Below, piece by piece: positions 17,801 through 25,347 of a stretch of 44,662 bases of DNA. Each line of letters begins with the position of its first letter. Within the stretch, counting starts at the first letter, position 1. Origin of the DNA: CAZMXS01 sp964570325. GTDB lineage: Bacteria; Verrucomicrobiota; Kiritimatiellia; CAIQIC01; CAZMXS01. Location: positions 1-44,662 of the forward strand of contig CAZMXS010000037.1 in assembly GCA_964570325.1 (NCBI GenBank), written 5' to 3'. Below the pieces are notes generated by a model. It saw only the letters and a program-made list of their open reading frames with translations. It did no database searches and was not told the origin of the DNA. The position numbers and the translations under genes were made by a program.

Positions 17801-18028
17801 GGCGCCCAGGGGGATGAGCGCCACTGCCCGCGCCAGCAGGCTCCAGACCGGATGGGCCAGCGGGGGGAAGGGATCGAGCCCGGTGTGTTGGGTAATCAGT
17901 CGCGCCGATTCGCCTGGAAATGCGCCGCGACACATGGTGATCAGGTAGACCGTCAGGCTCAATATAAACAAGACCGGCCCCGCCCAGCGTTTAACCGCCG
18001 CCCAAAATAATGAACGATTGGATTCCAT
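14876..18028 (-). CDS. DUF2723-like GT-C membrane protein with long TPR tail
   Basis: 1050 residues from ATG 18028 (MESNRSLFWAAV), chosen for the AAAGGAA ribosome binding site five bases upstream. The N-terminal half has about 11-12 membrane helices. The C-terminal half (about 560-1050) is a chain of at least ten TPR-like units, for example ENAFASYQEARRLDPANISA, AYAEVLERNPDNPEALLGML and AVQLNPANILAFDTLGVIQM. The first loop has FPGESARLITQHTGL and later AHPVWSLLARA, a divergent form of the LEDSGELA...HPPGYP motif of the protein at 8.3 kb. The fold is therefore DUF2723/GT-C-like, but the acidic motif is altered. Probably envelope glycan or glycoprotein assembly. The long complementary open frame on the plus strand is a GC-rich shadow. 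Confidence 0.82.
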   Translation of the reverse strand: MESNRSLFWAAVKRWAGPVLFILSLTVYLITMCRGAFPGESARLITQHTGLDPFPPLAHPVWSLLARAVALIPLGALPWRLNLLSVGCGAAAVWLFYSIVARFTHNRGPETNYSGVTHLALQQISGIFAALAFAFCIPFWIVATRAYTLALDVLLLLSAIWLLIRYRETKRPSWLYGWALLCGVGVTEFATFFLFAPILGVWALFLMWQNGALKLGRLAALAGLGALGLLFYLVPVLENWFSPAYEWRGFKGFWSILFFVLREQYVLIGRSLPKIGWLVILLVSVVPWLLVVVLPTHGDLRGGTIGAKLLRLLLAGLALLLLFNHFIAPWSMLGLGFLLVTPYLLIAAWAGHIAAYWYGVLAAPSRFGMTPLTALRMRLAPYYLAGLAILLAVIAGFNLRVTAGRNNRVVERFVQQVVDNLGGRDWLITNGYLDDNIMIAAAGRGIPLRIINTSLGRATAYLKYVGSLFDDPRLQGLAQVGLGPLISEWLATWPDASARVAIMSESDVWLAAGFQPLPDEVFIRGVKDPAAVAPAEIYERHRRFWADYGAFAIRDTTRNRLTGVWNRWILRHLSKLANNLGVFLEDRGEIENAFASYQEARRLDPANISALLNLLNLAASSARPELEALQTEFEKLVNSPARRPDVWSLAFNYGFVRNPEIFLRRGQAWAMSGKPQLAIRDLQRARDLGADTDRIGVALGSLYFMQDMSAESGAAYAEVLERNPDNPEALLGMLRVCLRQNDLAGARGYLERIKALQPPDALVRFEEARLDLLAGDREKARESLIKITAENAKLIDAWALLAFIAQAENNPRLLARCLEMLEPAAARTPSLRLTLAELALARNDLAVARKQLEDFRRVQPNSIRALELLVGIDIRQNQRDDAERHVDALLNLDPRNALANQVLGSIQMYREQYALAEASLRASLATRRSSDALNDLAWVLHLKGADAEALPLAEEAVQLNPANILAFDTLGVIQMSLGQIDAAETSLQKAIAAYPGHPQIQLHVAQLYEKKGLAAESLRMADQLLVQPGRLPTDDYKELRALVKRLRPGA

Positions 18029-18609
18029 TGCGTTCCTTTGCCTCAAGTCATCAGGGAAAGACCGGCCGGACCGGCCATTGCGCCGGGAAAGGCCCTGTAG
18101 CCCCTTTTTTTTCGGCCGTGAGGATAGGGGATTGCCTGCGGCGGATAAAGTTGAAAGTAAGAGGAAATATCGGCCGCGCCACCTTGCCGGTGAAATGCGC
18201 AGAACAAGTTGCCGGTTAAGTGGCCAGGATGCCCGCGGGCCGAAACACATGGCGCGGGGCGTCCTGCCCGCGCGGTTGGGCCGCTGCTTCCGCCTTTTGC
18301 TCTTTGCTCTTTTTCAGGTTTCACTCGATCCTGGCTCCCGCCCGTTTCGGCGCGCGGGCATCTTATCCGCTTGCCGATCCCCACGCTTGCGTTATTGCCA
18401 CAGGCGCGACGCTTGGATTTCCCCGGAGTCCGGGGCCTGCCCGCTTAACGCCCCTAATCGGGTCTTTTTTACGCCGGTTATGCCTTTTTGTGGCCATGGC
18501 GGACCCTCGTCATTGCTCGCTATCAGCGATTCGCCATTTCATTGTTGCGGCAAAATCGGCCAGTCCGGACTTGCATGGTTGCGCCGCCGGCCGGATATTG
18601 TGCCGCGCG
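18029..18609. other. 581-bp region with REP-like GC hairpins
   Basis: No gene is supported. The plus frame is open from 18220 into the downstream phosphatase gene, but that extension reads as unstructured arginine/proline-rich sequence and is probably not translated. It contains GCGGGC-type hairpins: the palindrome GCCCGCGGGC (18231-18240), GCGCGGG...CCCGCGC (18252-18274) and a GCGCGGGCATC half-element near 18352-18362. The same motif recurs at 25.43-25.53 kb, suggesting a dispersed intergenic REP-like family. Confidence 0.5.
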
Positions 18610-20637
18610 ATGACGCTTTCCGCCATTTGTAATCCTGAAGCGCTGCAACTGGCCTACATCGGGCCAGGCGCCGGATTCGCTTTTCTCGGCTCGTTCTTCA
18701 TTTTGCTGGCCGCCGTGTTCCTGGTCATTCTGGCTCTTTTGAGCTGGCCTTTCCGCGCCGCGCTGGCCTTGTTCCGGCGGCGCGGCCGGGCGCGCCGCCG
18801 GACCGGGATCCGCCGCGTGGTGATTGTCGGCTTGGACGGTCTGGACCCGGCGCGCTGCCGGGCATTGATCGCGGCCGGCCGCTTGCCGGCGCTGGCGCGG
18901 CTCGCGGAGGAGGGGATGTTCCGCGACCTGGCCACCACTTGCCCGCCGATCTCGCCGGTGGCGTGGTCGTCGTTCATGACCGGCGCCAATCCGGGCAAGC
19001 ATGGCATTTTTGATTTTCTCGGCCGCGATCCGCGCACCTATCTGCCGGAACTCTCCTCCGCCCGGGTGGAAACCGTGCGCGGCCGTCCCGTTTTCCGCGG
19101 GCTGCGACGCAGTCGCCCGTTCTGGCATGTGTTAGGCGAGCATGGTGTCTTCAGCGCGATCCTGCGCGTGCCGCTCACGTTCCCGCCCGAGCCGTTCGAG
19201 GGGTTGCTGCTCTCCGGTATGTGCGTCCCCGACCTCCAGGGAACCCAAGGCACATTCACCTGCTTCACCGACGACCCGGCGCTGGCTGCCGGCCGCTCCG
19301 AGGGCGGGCAGGTCATCCCGTTGCATTTCGTGGATGGCTGCGCCAATGGTTGCCTGCCCGGCCCGCCGAAGCCGAAACAGCCGGGCGAGAACATCGGCGC
19401 CCCCTTGACCATCCGGATCCGACCCGACGGCCGGCGCGTCCGCCTTGACATCTCCCGTCAGCGTCTGACGCTGCAGCCCGGGCGCTACTCCGGCTGGATC
19501 CGCGTGCGCTTCCGGCTCGGTCCCTGGCGCGCGGTCAACGGCATCTGCCGCTTCTACCTGCACTCGATTCGGCCTTTCCGGCTCTATGTCACGCCGGTGA
19601 ACATAGATCCCGAAAAGCCGGCCCTGCCCATCTCGCACCCGCCGCTGTATGCGATCTATCTGGCCAAGCTGCATGGCCCATTTGCCACGTTGGGCCTGGC
19701 GGAGGACACTTGGGCGCGGAACGCGGGTGTGATTGACGACCGGACCTTTCTGGAACAGGTCTGGTCCATTCACGCCGAACGCGAGGCGATGTTCCTCGAT
19801 GCCTTGCGGCGCACCCGCCGCGGCCTGTGCGTCTGCGTGTTTGACGCTTCCGATCGCATTCAGCACATGTTTATGCGGCCGGACGGCGCAAAGCTGGAAG
19901 GATTGGACCAGCCGCCGGAGGCCGTGATCGAGGAGATGTATGCGCGGCTTGACGCGCTGGTTGGCGCCGTGCGCGGCGAACTTGGGCCGGACGATGTGTT
20001 GATCGTGATGTCCGATCACGGGTTTACCCGGTTCCGTCGCGGCGTCAATCTCAACGCCTGGCTTCGGACGCAGGGCTGGCTGGCCAGCCGGCCGGGGCGG
20101 GAGGCCGCGGCGTATTTGCAGGGCATTGACTGGACCCGCACCCGCGCCTACACGTTCGGCCTCAGCGGCATCTATCTCAACCGCCGCGGCCGCGAGGCGC
20201 AGGGCATCCTCAACGCGGCGGAGGCGGAGCGGGCAAAACAGGAAATCGCGGACCGCCTTCGCGCCCTTGTGGATCCGGCGACCGGACAACGCGCCGTTCG
20301 CGAGGTTTACGATGCCCGCCAAACTTACCGCGGCCCATACGTTGAGGAAGGCCCGGACCTGATCGTGGGTTTCGAGGCCGGCTACCGCGCCGCATGGGAG
20401 GCGGCTGTCGGCCGCGCCGATGGCGACGTGTTCAGCGACAACACCCAGCCTTGGAGTGGTGATCACTGCGTGGACCGCGCGTTGGTGCCCGGCGTCTTTT
20501 TCTGCAACCGAGCGTTGAACGCCCCGGCGCCGCTGCGCATCGTGGATATCGCGCCAACGGTGCTGAATCTATTGGGGGTTCCGGCGCCCGCCTACATGGA
20601 TGGCCGCTCCGCTGCCTTGCGGGAACCGGTTGCCTGA
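18610..20637 (+). CDS. Membrane-anchored alkaline-phosphatase-superfamily phosphodiesterase
   Basis: 675 residues from ATG 18610, chosen because it gives LAYIGPGAGFAFLGSF, a typical N-terminal membrane anchor in this group. Catalytic core: IVGLDGLDPARC (metal-binding Asp), PPISPVAWSSFMTGANPG with HGIFDF (nucleophile region), IVMSDHGFTRFRRG (metal-binding Asp-His) and SGDHCVDRALVPGVFFCNR (final metal-binding His). This is the type I phosphodiesterase/nucleotide pyrophosphatase branch. These enzymes hydrolyse or transfer phosphate esters; the substrate is unknown. It precedes a lipoprotein paralog by 31 bp and shares its architecture, so the two arose by duplication and are probably co-expressed. 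Confidence 0.88.
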   Translation: MTLSAICNPEALQLAYIGPGAGFAFLGSFFILLAAVFLVILALLSWPFRAALALFRRRGRARRRTGIRRVVIVGLDGLDPARCRALIAAGRLPALARLAEEGMFRDLATTCPPISPVAWSSFMTGANPGKHGIFDFLGRDPRTYLPELSSARVETVRGRPVFRGLRRSRPFWHVLGEHGVFSAILRVPLTFPPEPFEGLLLSGMCVPDLQGTQGTFTCFTDDPALAAGRSEGGQVIPLHFVDGCANGCLPGPPKPKQPGENIGAPLTIRIRPDGRRVRLDISRQRLTLQPGRYSGWIRVRFRLGPWRAVNGICRFYLHSIRPFRLYVTPVNIDPEKPALPISHPPLYAIYLAKLHGPFATLGLAEDTWARNAGVIDDRTFLEQVWSIHAEREAMFLDALRRTRRGLCVCVFDASDRIQHMFMRPDGAKLEGLDQPPEAVIEEMYARLDALVGAVRGELGPDDVLIVMSDHGFTRFRRGVNLNAWLRTQGWLASRPGREAAAYLQGIDWTRTRAYTFGLSGIYLNRRGREAQGILNAAEAERAKQEIADRLRALVDPATGQRAVREVYDARQTYRGPYVEEGPDLIVGFEAGYRAAWEAAVGRADGDVFSDNTQPWSGDHCVDRALVPGVFFCNRALNAPAPLRIVDIAPTVLNLLGVPAPAYMDGRSAALREPVA

Positions 20638-20668
20638 CGTATCGTATTAAAAAAGATGCCTGCCTGAT

Positions 20669-22702
20669 ATGCCTGCAATTGCCAAGCACCGATTGCCGCG
20701 CGCCCCGGCGCGGCGGTACACCCGGCGCGAGTTCTGCGCGACCGCCGGGGGCGCGGCCTTGGCGTTGGCCGCCGCCGGCTGTTTTCCAAGGATTGGAAAA
20801 CCAGCGGCGAAAATTTCCAAGGTCATCGTGCTGGCCGTGGACGGCATGGACCCGGCGCTCCTCGAGCGGTACGCCGCCGCCGGCCGCTTGCCGAATTGCG
20901 TTCGCCTGATGCGGATGGGCGCCTTCGCCCGGCTCGGGACCAGCGATCCGCCGCAAAGCCCCGTTGCGTGGTCCAACTTCATCTCGGGCACCAATCCCGG
21001 CGGCCACGGTATCTTCGATTTCATCGCGCGCGACGCCGCCACGCTCCGGCCGTTCCTGTCCACTTCCAGGGTGGAGCCGCCCGCCCGAACGCTCCGGTTG
21101 GGCAAGTTCTGCCTGCCGCTTTCCGGCACGCGCGCCGAACTGCTCCGCCGCGGGCCGACGCTTTGGAAACTGCTCCAGGACGCCGGCGTCCCGGCGACCG
21201 TCTTTCGCGCGCCGGTGAATTTCCCGCCGACGGACTGCGCGGCCCGGACGGTTTCCGGGATCACCACGCCGGATATTCACGGCAGCTATGGCGTGTTTTC
21301 ATTCTACACCGAGGATCCCGGCCAGGCGACCCGCGATGTGCCCGGCGGCCGCATCGAGCGGATCGTGTTGGAAAACGGCCGCGCCGCCTGCCGCCTGCGC
21401 GGTCCGCCGGATTCGTTCAAGGCGGACGGCGCGGACGTGGAGGCGCCGTTCACGATCGAACTGGATTCGGAACGCCGCGCCGCCCGCGTGATCCTGGCGG
21501 ATACCCAAGTGTTGTTGCGGCCGGGCGAATGGAGCGATTGGATCACGGTGCGTTTCCCGATGCTGGGCTGGTTGGCGGAGGTTTCCGGAATTTGCCGGCT
21601 TTATCTCAAGCGCACCCGGCCGCACCTGGAGTTGTATGTGTCGCCGGTCAACATTGATCCGGCCGACCCCGCGCTGCCGATCTCCACGCCGGGCGGTTAC
21701 TCCCGCGAGCTGGTCCGCGACGTCGGCCCGTTCTACACGCAGGGGATGCCCGAAGATACCTCGGCTTTGTCGAGCGGGGTATTCGACGACGATGAATTCC
21801 GCGCGCAAGCGACGTTCGTGTTGGAGGAGCAGATGCGCTTTTTCCGGCACGATCTGAACCGGTTCCGCGAGGGGTTCCTGTATTCCTATTTTTCATCGCT
21901 CGATCTCGATTCCCACGCGTTCTGGCGCGCGATTGATCCGGACCACCCGCTCTATACGCCGGAGCTGGCCGCCCGGCAGGGCGATTTTCTGCCCTGGCTG
22001 TACGCGCGGATAGACACGGCGGTTGGCGAGGCCATGCAACAGCTCGACGAGCGCACGTTGCTGCTGGTCATCTCCGATCATGGGTTTTCTTCATTCCGGC
22101 GCCAGTTCAACCTGAACTCGTGGCTGTTGGAAAACGGTTACGCCCGCATGTTGAATCCGCTCGACCGCGGCGCCGCCGGCTATTTCATGGACACGGACTG
22201 GGGGCGCACCCGCGCCTACGGCTTGGGCATCAACAGTCTGTATCTGAATCTCAAGGGCCGCGAACCGGACGGGATTGTTGCGCCGGGCGCCGAGGCCGAG
22301 GCGCTCAAGACGGAATTGATCCGCCGGCTGACCGCGCTGGTGGATCCGCAGACGGGCGAGACGGTCATGGCGCACGTGTATCGGCCGGAAGATATTTATA
22401 CAGGGCCCTGCACGGCGCTCGCCCCGGACCTGATCGTCGGCTACAACCGCCATCACCGCGCTTCGTGGGACACGATTCTCGGCAAATATCCGCGCGATGT
22501 GCTCCTCGACAACCGCGACCCCTGGAGCGGCGACCATTGCATGGACGCCCCGTTGATTCCGGGCGTGTTGCTCTGCAATCGGGCGCCGGCGGCCGCGGAT
22601 CCGCGCCTGCTGGACCTGGCGCCGTCCATTCTGCGGGCTTTCAACGTGCCGGTCCCGGCAGCGATGACGGGGCGCGCGGAACTGTGGCCGGCGGCGGGAT
22701 GA
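20669..22702 (+). CDS. Tat-exported lipoprotein alkaline-phosphatase-superfamily phosphodiesterase
   Basis: 677 residues. The N-terminus ARRYTRREFCATAGG carries a twin-arginine signal, followed by ALALAAAGC, a lipobox with Cys as the first mature residue. The next residues (FPRIGKP) are encoded by a TTTTCC...GGAAAA palindrome (20781-20801). The catalytic motifs match the preceding paralog: VLAVDGMDPALL, PPQSPVAWSNFISGTNPG, HGIFDF, VISDHGFSSFRRQFN and WSGDHCMDAPLIPGVLLCNR. Tat export suggests folding and metal loading before transport. Probable role: processing of phosphorylated envelope or extracellular material, with the substrate not determined. The palindrome sits exactly between lipid anchor and enzyme domain, where extra residues would be tolerated. 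Confidence 0.9.
   Translation: MPAIAKHRLPRAPARRYTRREFCATAGGAALALAAAGCFPRIGKPAAKISKVIVLAVDGMDPALLERYAAAGRLPNCVRLMRMGAFARLGTSDPPQSPVAWSNFISGTNPGGHGIFDFIARDAATLRPFLSTSRVEPPARTLRLGKFCLPLSGTRAELLRRGPTLWKLLQDAGVPATVFRAPVNFPPTDCAARTVSGITTPDIHGSYGVFSFYTEDPGQATRDVPGGRIERIVLENGRAACRLRGPPDSFKADGADVEAPFTIELDSERRAARVILADTQVLLRPGEWSDWITVRFPMLGWLAEVSGICRLYLKRTRPHLELYVSPVNIDPADPALPISTPGGYSRELVRDVGPFYTQGMPEDTSALSSGVFDDDEFRAQATFVLEEQMRFFRHDLNRFREGFLYSYFSSLDLDSHAFWRAIDPDHPLYTPELAARQGDFLPWLYARIDTAVGEAMQQLDERTLLLVISDHGFSSFRRQFNLNSWLLENGYARMLNPLDRGAAGYFMDTDWGRTRAYGLGINSLYLNLKGREPDGIVAPGAEAEALKTELIRRLTALVDPQTGETVMAHVYRPEDIYTGPCTALAPDLIVGYNRHHRASWDTILGKYPRDVLLDNRDPWSGDHCMDAPLIPGVLLCNRAPAAADPRLLDLAPSILRAFNVPVPAAMTGRAELWPAAG
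20781..20801. repeat. Palindromic element copy 3, inside the lipoprotein gene
   Basis: Arms GTTTTCCAA (20781-20789) and TTGGAAAAC (20793-20801) around GGA. With a one-base bulge the stem can extend through GGCT/AGCC-like flanks. Read in frame it encodes FPRIGK directly after the lipobox cysteine. Confidence 0.85.
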
Positions 22703-22765
22703 AGACGGCCGGCCAAATCAAAAATCGCCATCGCCATTCGCCCATCGTCAAGCTACATTGTGCGC

Positions 22766-23599
22766 ATGATCGGATGGATCAACCGCATCTTTAATCTGCT
22801 TGGCGCGTTGCTGATACGTCCTTTCCAGGACTATTCCCCCTGGGTGGGCCTGAGTGTCGCGGCGCTGGTGTTCGCTGTTCTGGCGCTGTTGGTTTTCAAA
22901 TACACCTCGAACCAGGAGCGCCTGCGCCGCGCGCGCGGGCGCATGGTGGCGCGGAGCCTCGATGTGCTGTTGTTCACGCATCCCGGGGGCGCGATCTTCG
23001 GCATCCTCGGCGGGGTGGTGGCGGCCGGCGGCCGGTATCTTGGCGCGACGCTGGCGCCGTTGCTGATTATGCTGGCGCCGATGGCGCTGCTGCTGGTTCA
23101 ACTGGCCGGCTGGTATGCGTATCGCCCGTTTCGACCGGGCGAAGGCGGCTTGCTGACCGCGCAGTTCGATGCGCCCGCCGATCTGGCGGCGCTGCAACCG
23201 ACGGCGGCCGGTTCCGCAGGCATCCGGCTGGATCCGGCGCCGTTCATTTCGCAGCATGACCGGCAGGCGGTCTGGCGGTTCACCGCCGTGGCGGACGACC
23301 CGGACGGTTGGATCGAAGTCCGCGCCGGCGGCGCCATGGCGCGCAAGACGGTGGCGGTCGCGCCGGGCCGGATGGCGGTTTCGCCCCGGCGCGTGCGCGT
23401 GGATCAGACCCTGGCCGGCCTGGCTTGTCCCGCCGAACCGCCGCTGGCGCGTTCGTTTCCGGCGCGGGCCTTGACCCTCAATTATCCCGCGCGGACGTTG
23501 ACCGTTGGCGGCCGGACGGTCAATTGGGTCGTCGCGCTCTTTGGGCTTTCACTGGCGCTGGGATTGGTCCTGAAATATCCTTTGAAAGTTGAGTTGTGA
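22766..23599 (+). CDS. Four-helix membrane protein with extracytoplasmic beta domain, function unknown
   Basis: 277 residues from ATG 22766; GTG 22760 is an alternative. Hydrophobic segments lie near 25-46, 70-90 and 90-110, and again near 250-275. Between the third and fourth is a domain of about 140 residues with alternating beta-like stretches (WRFTAVADDPDGWIEVRAGG, ALTLNYPARTLTVGGRTVNW) predicted to lie outside the membrane. I do not recognise the family. It follows the two phosphatase-superfamily genes by 63 bp and is followed 4 bp later by a small gene, so it probably works with them in the envelope. Confidence 0.7.
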   Translation: MIGWINRIFNLLGALLIRPFQDYSPWVGLSVAALVFAVLALLVFKYTSNQERLRRARGRMVARSLDVLLFTHPGGAIFGILGGVVAAGGRYLGATLAPLLIMLAPMALLLVQLAGWYAYRPFRPGEGGLLTAQFDAPADLAALQPTAAGSAGIRLDPAPFISQHDRQAVWRFTAVADDPDGWIEVRAGGAMARKTVAVAPGRMAVSPRRVRVDQTLAGLACPAEPPLARSFPARALTLNYPARTLTVGGRTVNWVVALFGLSLALGLVLKYPLKVEL

Positions 23600-23603
23600 C
23601 GCC

Positions 23604-23795
23604 ATGCTGACACCTAAAATCAAAATCGAGCCCGCCTTGTACGAGAAACTGACCCAGGCCGCGGCGGCGGCCGGCTATTCCGCGACGGAAGAGTTTATCA
23701 TGCATGTTTTGGAAAAGGCCGTGGCGGATCAGGGGCGCAGTGAGTCGGAAGAGGCCATCAAGAAACGCCTGCAGGGCCTGGGCTATCTGGACTGA
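23604..23795 (+). CDS. Small RHH-like protein ending in GLGYLD
   Basis: 63 residues from ATG 23604, 4 bp after the preceding stop. KIKIEPALYEKLTQAAAAAG has the beta strand plus helix pattern of ribbon-helix-helix proteins, followed by a second helix (TEEFIMHVLEKAVAD) and a charged third helix ending RLQGLGYLD. From memory, this LGY(L/I) ending recurs at the C-termini of proteins near secreted phosphatases and sulfatases. It could be a DNA-binding regulator of the upstream genes or a helical partner protein. There is no toxin beside it, so it is not an obvious antitoxin. Confidence 0.6.
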   Translation: MLTPKIKIEPALYEKLTQAAAAAGYSATEEFIMHVLEKAVADQGRSESEEAIKKRLQGLGYLD

Positions 23796-23836
23796 ATACG
23801 GACGGGACGGCCGCGGGTTTGCCGATCGTTCGCCGG

Positions 23837-24394
23837 TTATTTCTGCCGGTGCAGGTTCGGGTCAACGCTGGCAACCATCCGTTCCGCGTTGAGCGGTTGC
23901 CCAATGAAGCGGATAATGCTTTCCACGAGCGGACGCGGCTCGGCCAGCAGTTGGTTGTAGTCGCAATAAATGACTTCCATTTGCGCCCGCGCGGCCAGCC
24001 AGCGACGGATTTGTTCCAGGTGCTCCGTGAAGTAGCGCGCCATCCGCGCGTCGTCCGGTCCAGTCTCGGCCGCGCCGCGCCGGCGCATCATCGCGCGCTG
24101 GGATGCCAGAATTTCCTCCATGCGGCGCAACATGAAGACCACCTTGTAGTGGAATGGGTCCGGCAGATCCTGCAGCAAAGGGGAGACGACCTTGATGACC
24201 TGGCCTTCGGCGGCGCTGACCCAGGCGGCGTCCCGCTTGAGTTGCTTGACCCGCTCATATTCAAAGTAGCCGCGGGGGTTGTCGGCGTCGGGGGTGCGTT
24301 GGCCGTCGGTGAATGGCGTCAGGCCGCCGGCCGTGAGCATTTGCATCATCAGCGATGTGCCGGAGCGGGGCAGACCGGAGACCACGTAGATCAT
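23837..24394 (-). CDS. Sulfotransferase-family protein
   Basis: 185 residues from ATG 24394. The start codon overlaps the LytR-type gene's stop (ATGA). MIYVVSGLPRSGTSLMMQML is the PAPS 5'-phosphosulfate-binding loop, and VVFMLRRMEEILASQRAMM fits the 3'-phosphate-binding region (Arg then Ser). The family transfers sulfate from PAPS to sugars or peptides. The protein is shorter than most (250-300 residues), so the acceptor domain is minimal. Coupling to a LytR-CpsA-Psr protein suggests modification of a surface polymer. The substrate is unknown, and no PAPS-synthesis gene is in the window. Confidence 0.83.
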   Translation of the reverse strand: MIYVVSGLPRSGTSLMMQMLTAGGLTPFTDGQRTPDADNPRGYFEYERVKQLKRDAAWVSAAEGQVIKVVSPLLQDLPDPFHYKVVFMLRRMEEILASQRAMMRRRGAAETGPDDARMARYFTEHLEQIRRWLAARAQMEVIYCDYNQLLAEPRPLVESIIRFIGQPLNAERMVASVDPNLHRQK

Positions 24395-25347
24395 CGCGAA
24401 CCGCCTTCTGCCCGCGCGAAATGTTCCGGTTCGCCCAGCAGGCGCCGGCCGGCCAGCTTGAGAATTCCCGGCTCGGGCACCAGCACCTGCGCCTTGCGCG
24501 GGGTGATGGCCGGGCAGACCCGCTCTTTGCCGATGAAGTCCCATTGGATCTTGCGCGCCCCGCAGCGGTACAACGCCCAGGCGATGCGCAGGCTGTCCAT
24601 GAAGCCCAGATTGGTGTCCGTTTCGCGGGCCAGCGTGGGAAGCAGGCCGGGCAGCTTGAGCCAGTTCGCCGGGGCGCGCAGACGCTCCGCGAGGGTGTCT
24701 GCGAGTTGCTGGTTGCGATTCATCCTGCCGAAATCCGTGTCGCACTTGCGCAGGCGCACGAATTGGAGCGCGCGCTTGCCGTCGAGAAAGTTCCAGCCGG
24801 CCTCGAAGCGCAGCGGGCTGGGCTGGCCGTCGAGCAGGTGAAAGGTCTGGTCCGCCGCCGGCTTGTCGAAATAAATCTCCACGCCGCCGAGTGTGTCAAT
24901 CAGTTTCTCGACGAAGAAAAAGCTGACCTCGATGGCGCCATTTATGGGCGCGCCGATCTGGTCGCCGATGGTCCGGCAGGCCGCGTCAAGCCCGCCGTCG
25001 GTCGCGTAGTAGTCGCCCCAGAAGAGGGCGGTATTGATCCGGTCGCGTTTGTGCCGCAACGGGATGCCGGTGATGGGGACATAGAGGTCGCGGGGGAGCG
25101 CCAGGCCGCGGATGACATGCTGTTGTGGATCGGTGCGCAGGACGAAGATGGAATCCGAGCGCGAGGGCATGATGCTGCCGGCCCGGCGGTCCGAACCCAG
25201 GACCAGAAAGGTTACCGGCCGGTTGAGTTCAATGACCGCCCAACAGACGAGGGTGGAGAGCGACATCAGGCCGAGTATTAGCCAAAGCCACCAGCCGCCA
25301 TGCGGCTGGCGATGTTTGTGCGCGGACGGATTGGATTCCGAGCTCAT
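24391..25347 (-). CDS. LytR-CpsA-Psr family envelope protein
   Basis: 318 residues from ATG 25347 (MSSESNPSAHK); an upstream in-frame ATG is possible and no start has a strong ribosome binding site. One N-terminal membrane helix (GGWWLWLILGLMSLSTLVCW) precedes an outside domain with LCP motifs: FLVLGSDRR, SRSDSIFVLRTDP, GLALPRDLYVPI, GVEIYFDKP and LDGKRALQFVRLRK. LCP enzymes attach lipid-linked glycopolymers to the cell wall or other acceptors. Paired with the sulfotransferase, the unit could decorate and attach a surface glycan. That is inference from context. Confidence 0.88.
   Translation of the reverse strand: MSSESNPSAHKHRQPHGGWWLWLILGLMSLSTLVCWAVIELNRPVTFLVLGSDRRAGSIMPSRSDSIFVLRTDPQQHVIRGLALPRDLYVPITGIPLRHKRDRINTALFWGDYYATDGGLDAACRTIGDQIGAPINGAIEVSFFFVEKLIDTLGGVEIYFDKPAADQTFHLLDGQPSPLRFEAGWNFLDGKRALQFVRLRKCDTDFGRMNRNQQLADTLAERLRAPANWLKLPGLLPTLARETDTNLGFMDSLRIAWALYRCGARKIQWDFIGKERVCPAITPRKAQVLVPEPGILKLAGRRLLGEPEHFARAEGGSR

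Noticed and set aside
14849..18010. A 1053-codon open frame on the plus strand opposite the second GT-C/TPR gene
   Set aside because: It is a complementary shadow in GC-rich DNA. Its translation is Gln/Arg/Gly-rich with no domain or membrane pattern, whereas the minus strand gives clear helices and TPRs.
18220..18609. N-terminal extension of the first phosphatase-superfamily gene
   Set aside because: The frame is open but reads as Arg/Pro/Cys-rich sequence across REP-like hairpins. The internal ATG 18610 gives the expected membrane anchor.
19132..20466. A 444-codon minus-strand open frame opposite the first phosphatase-superfamily gene
   Set aside because: Shadow frame. The plus strand has all catalytic motifs of a known superfamily.
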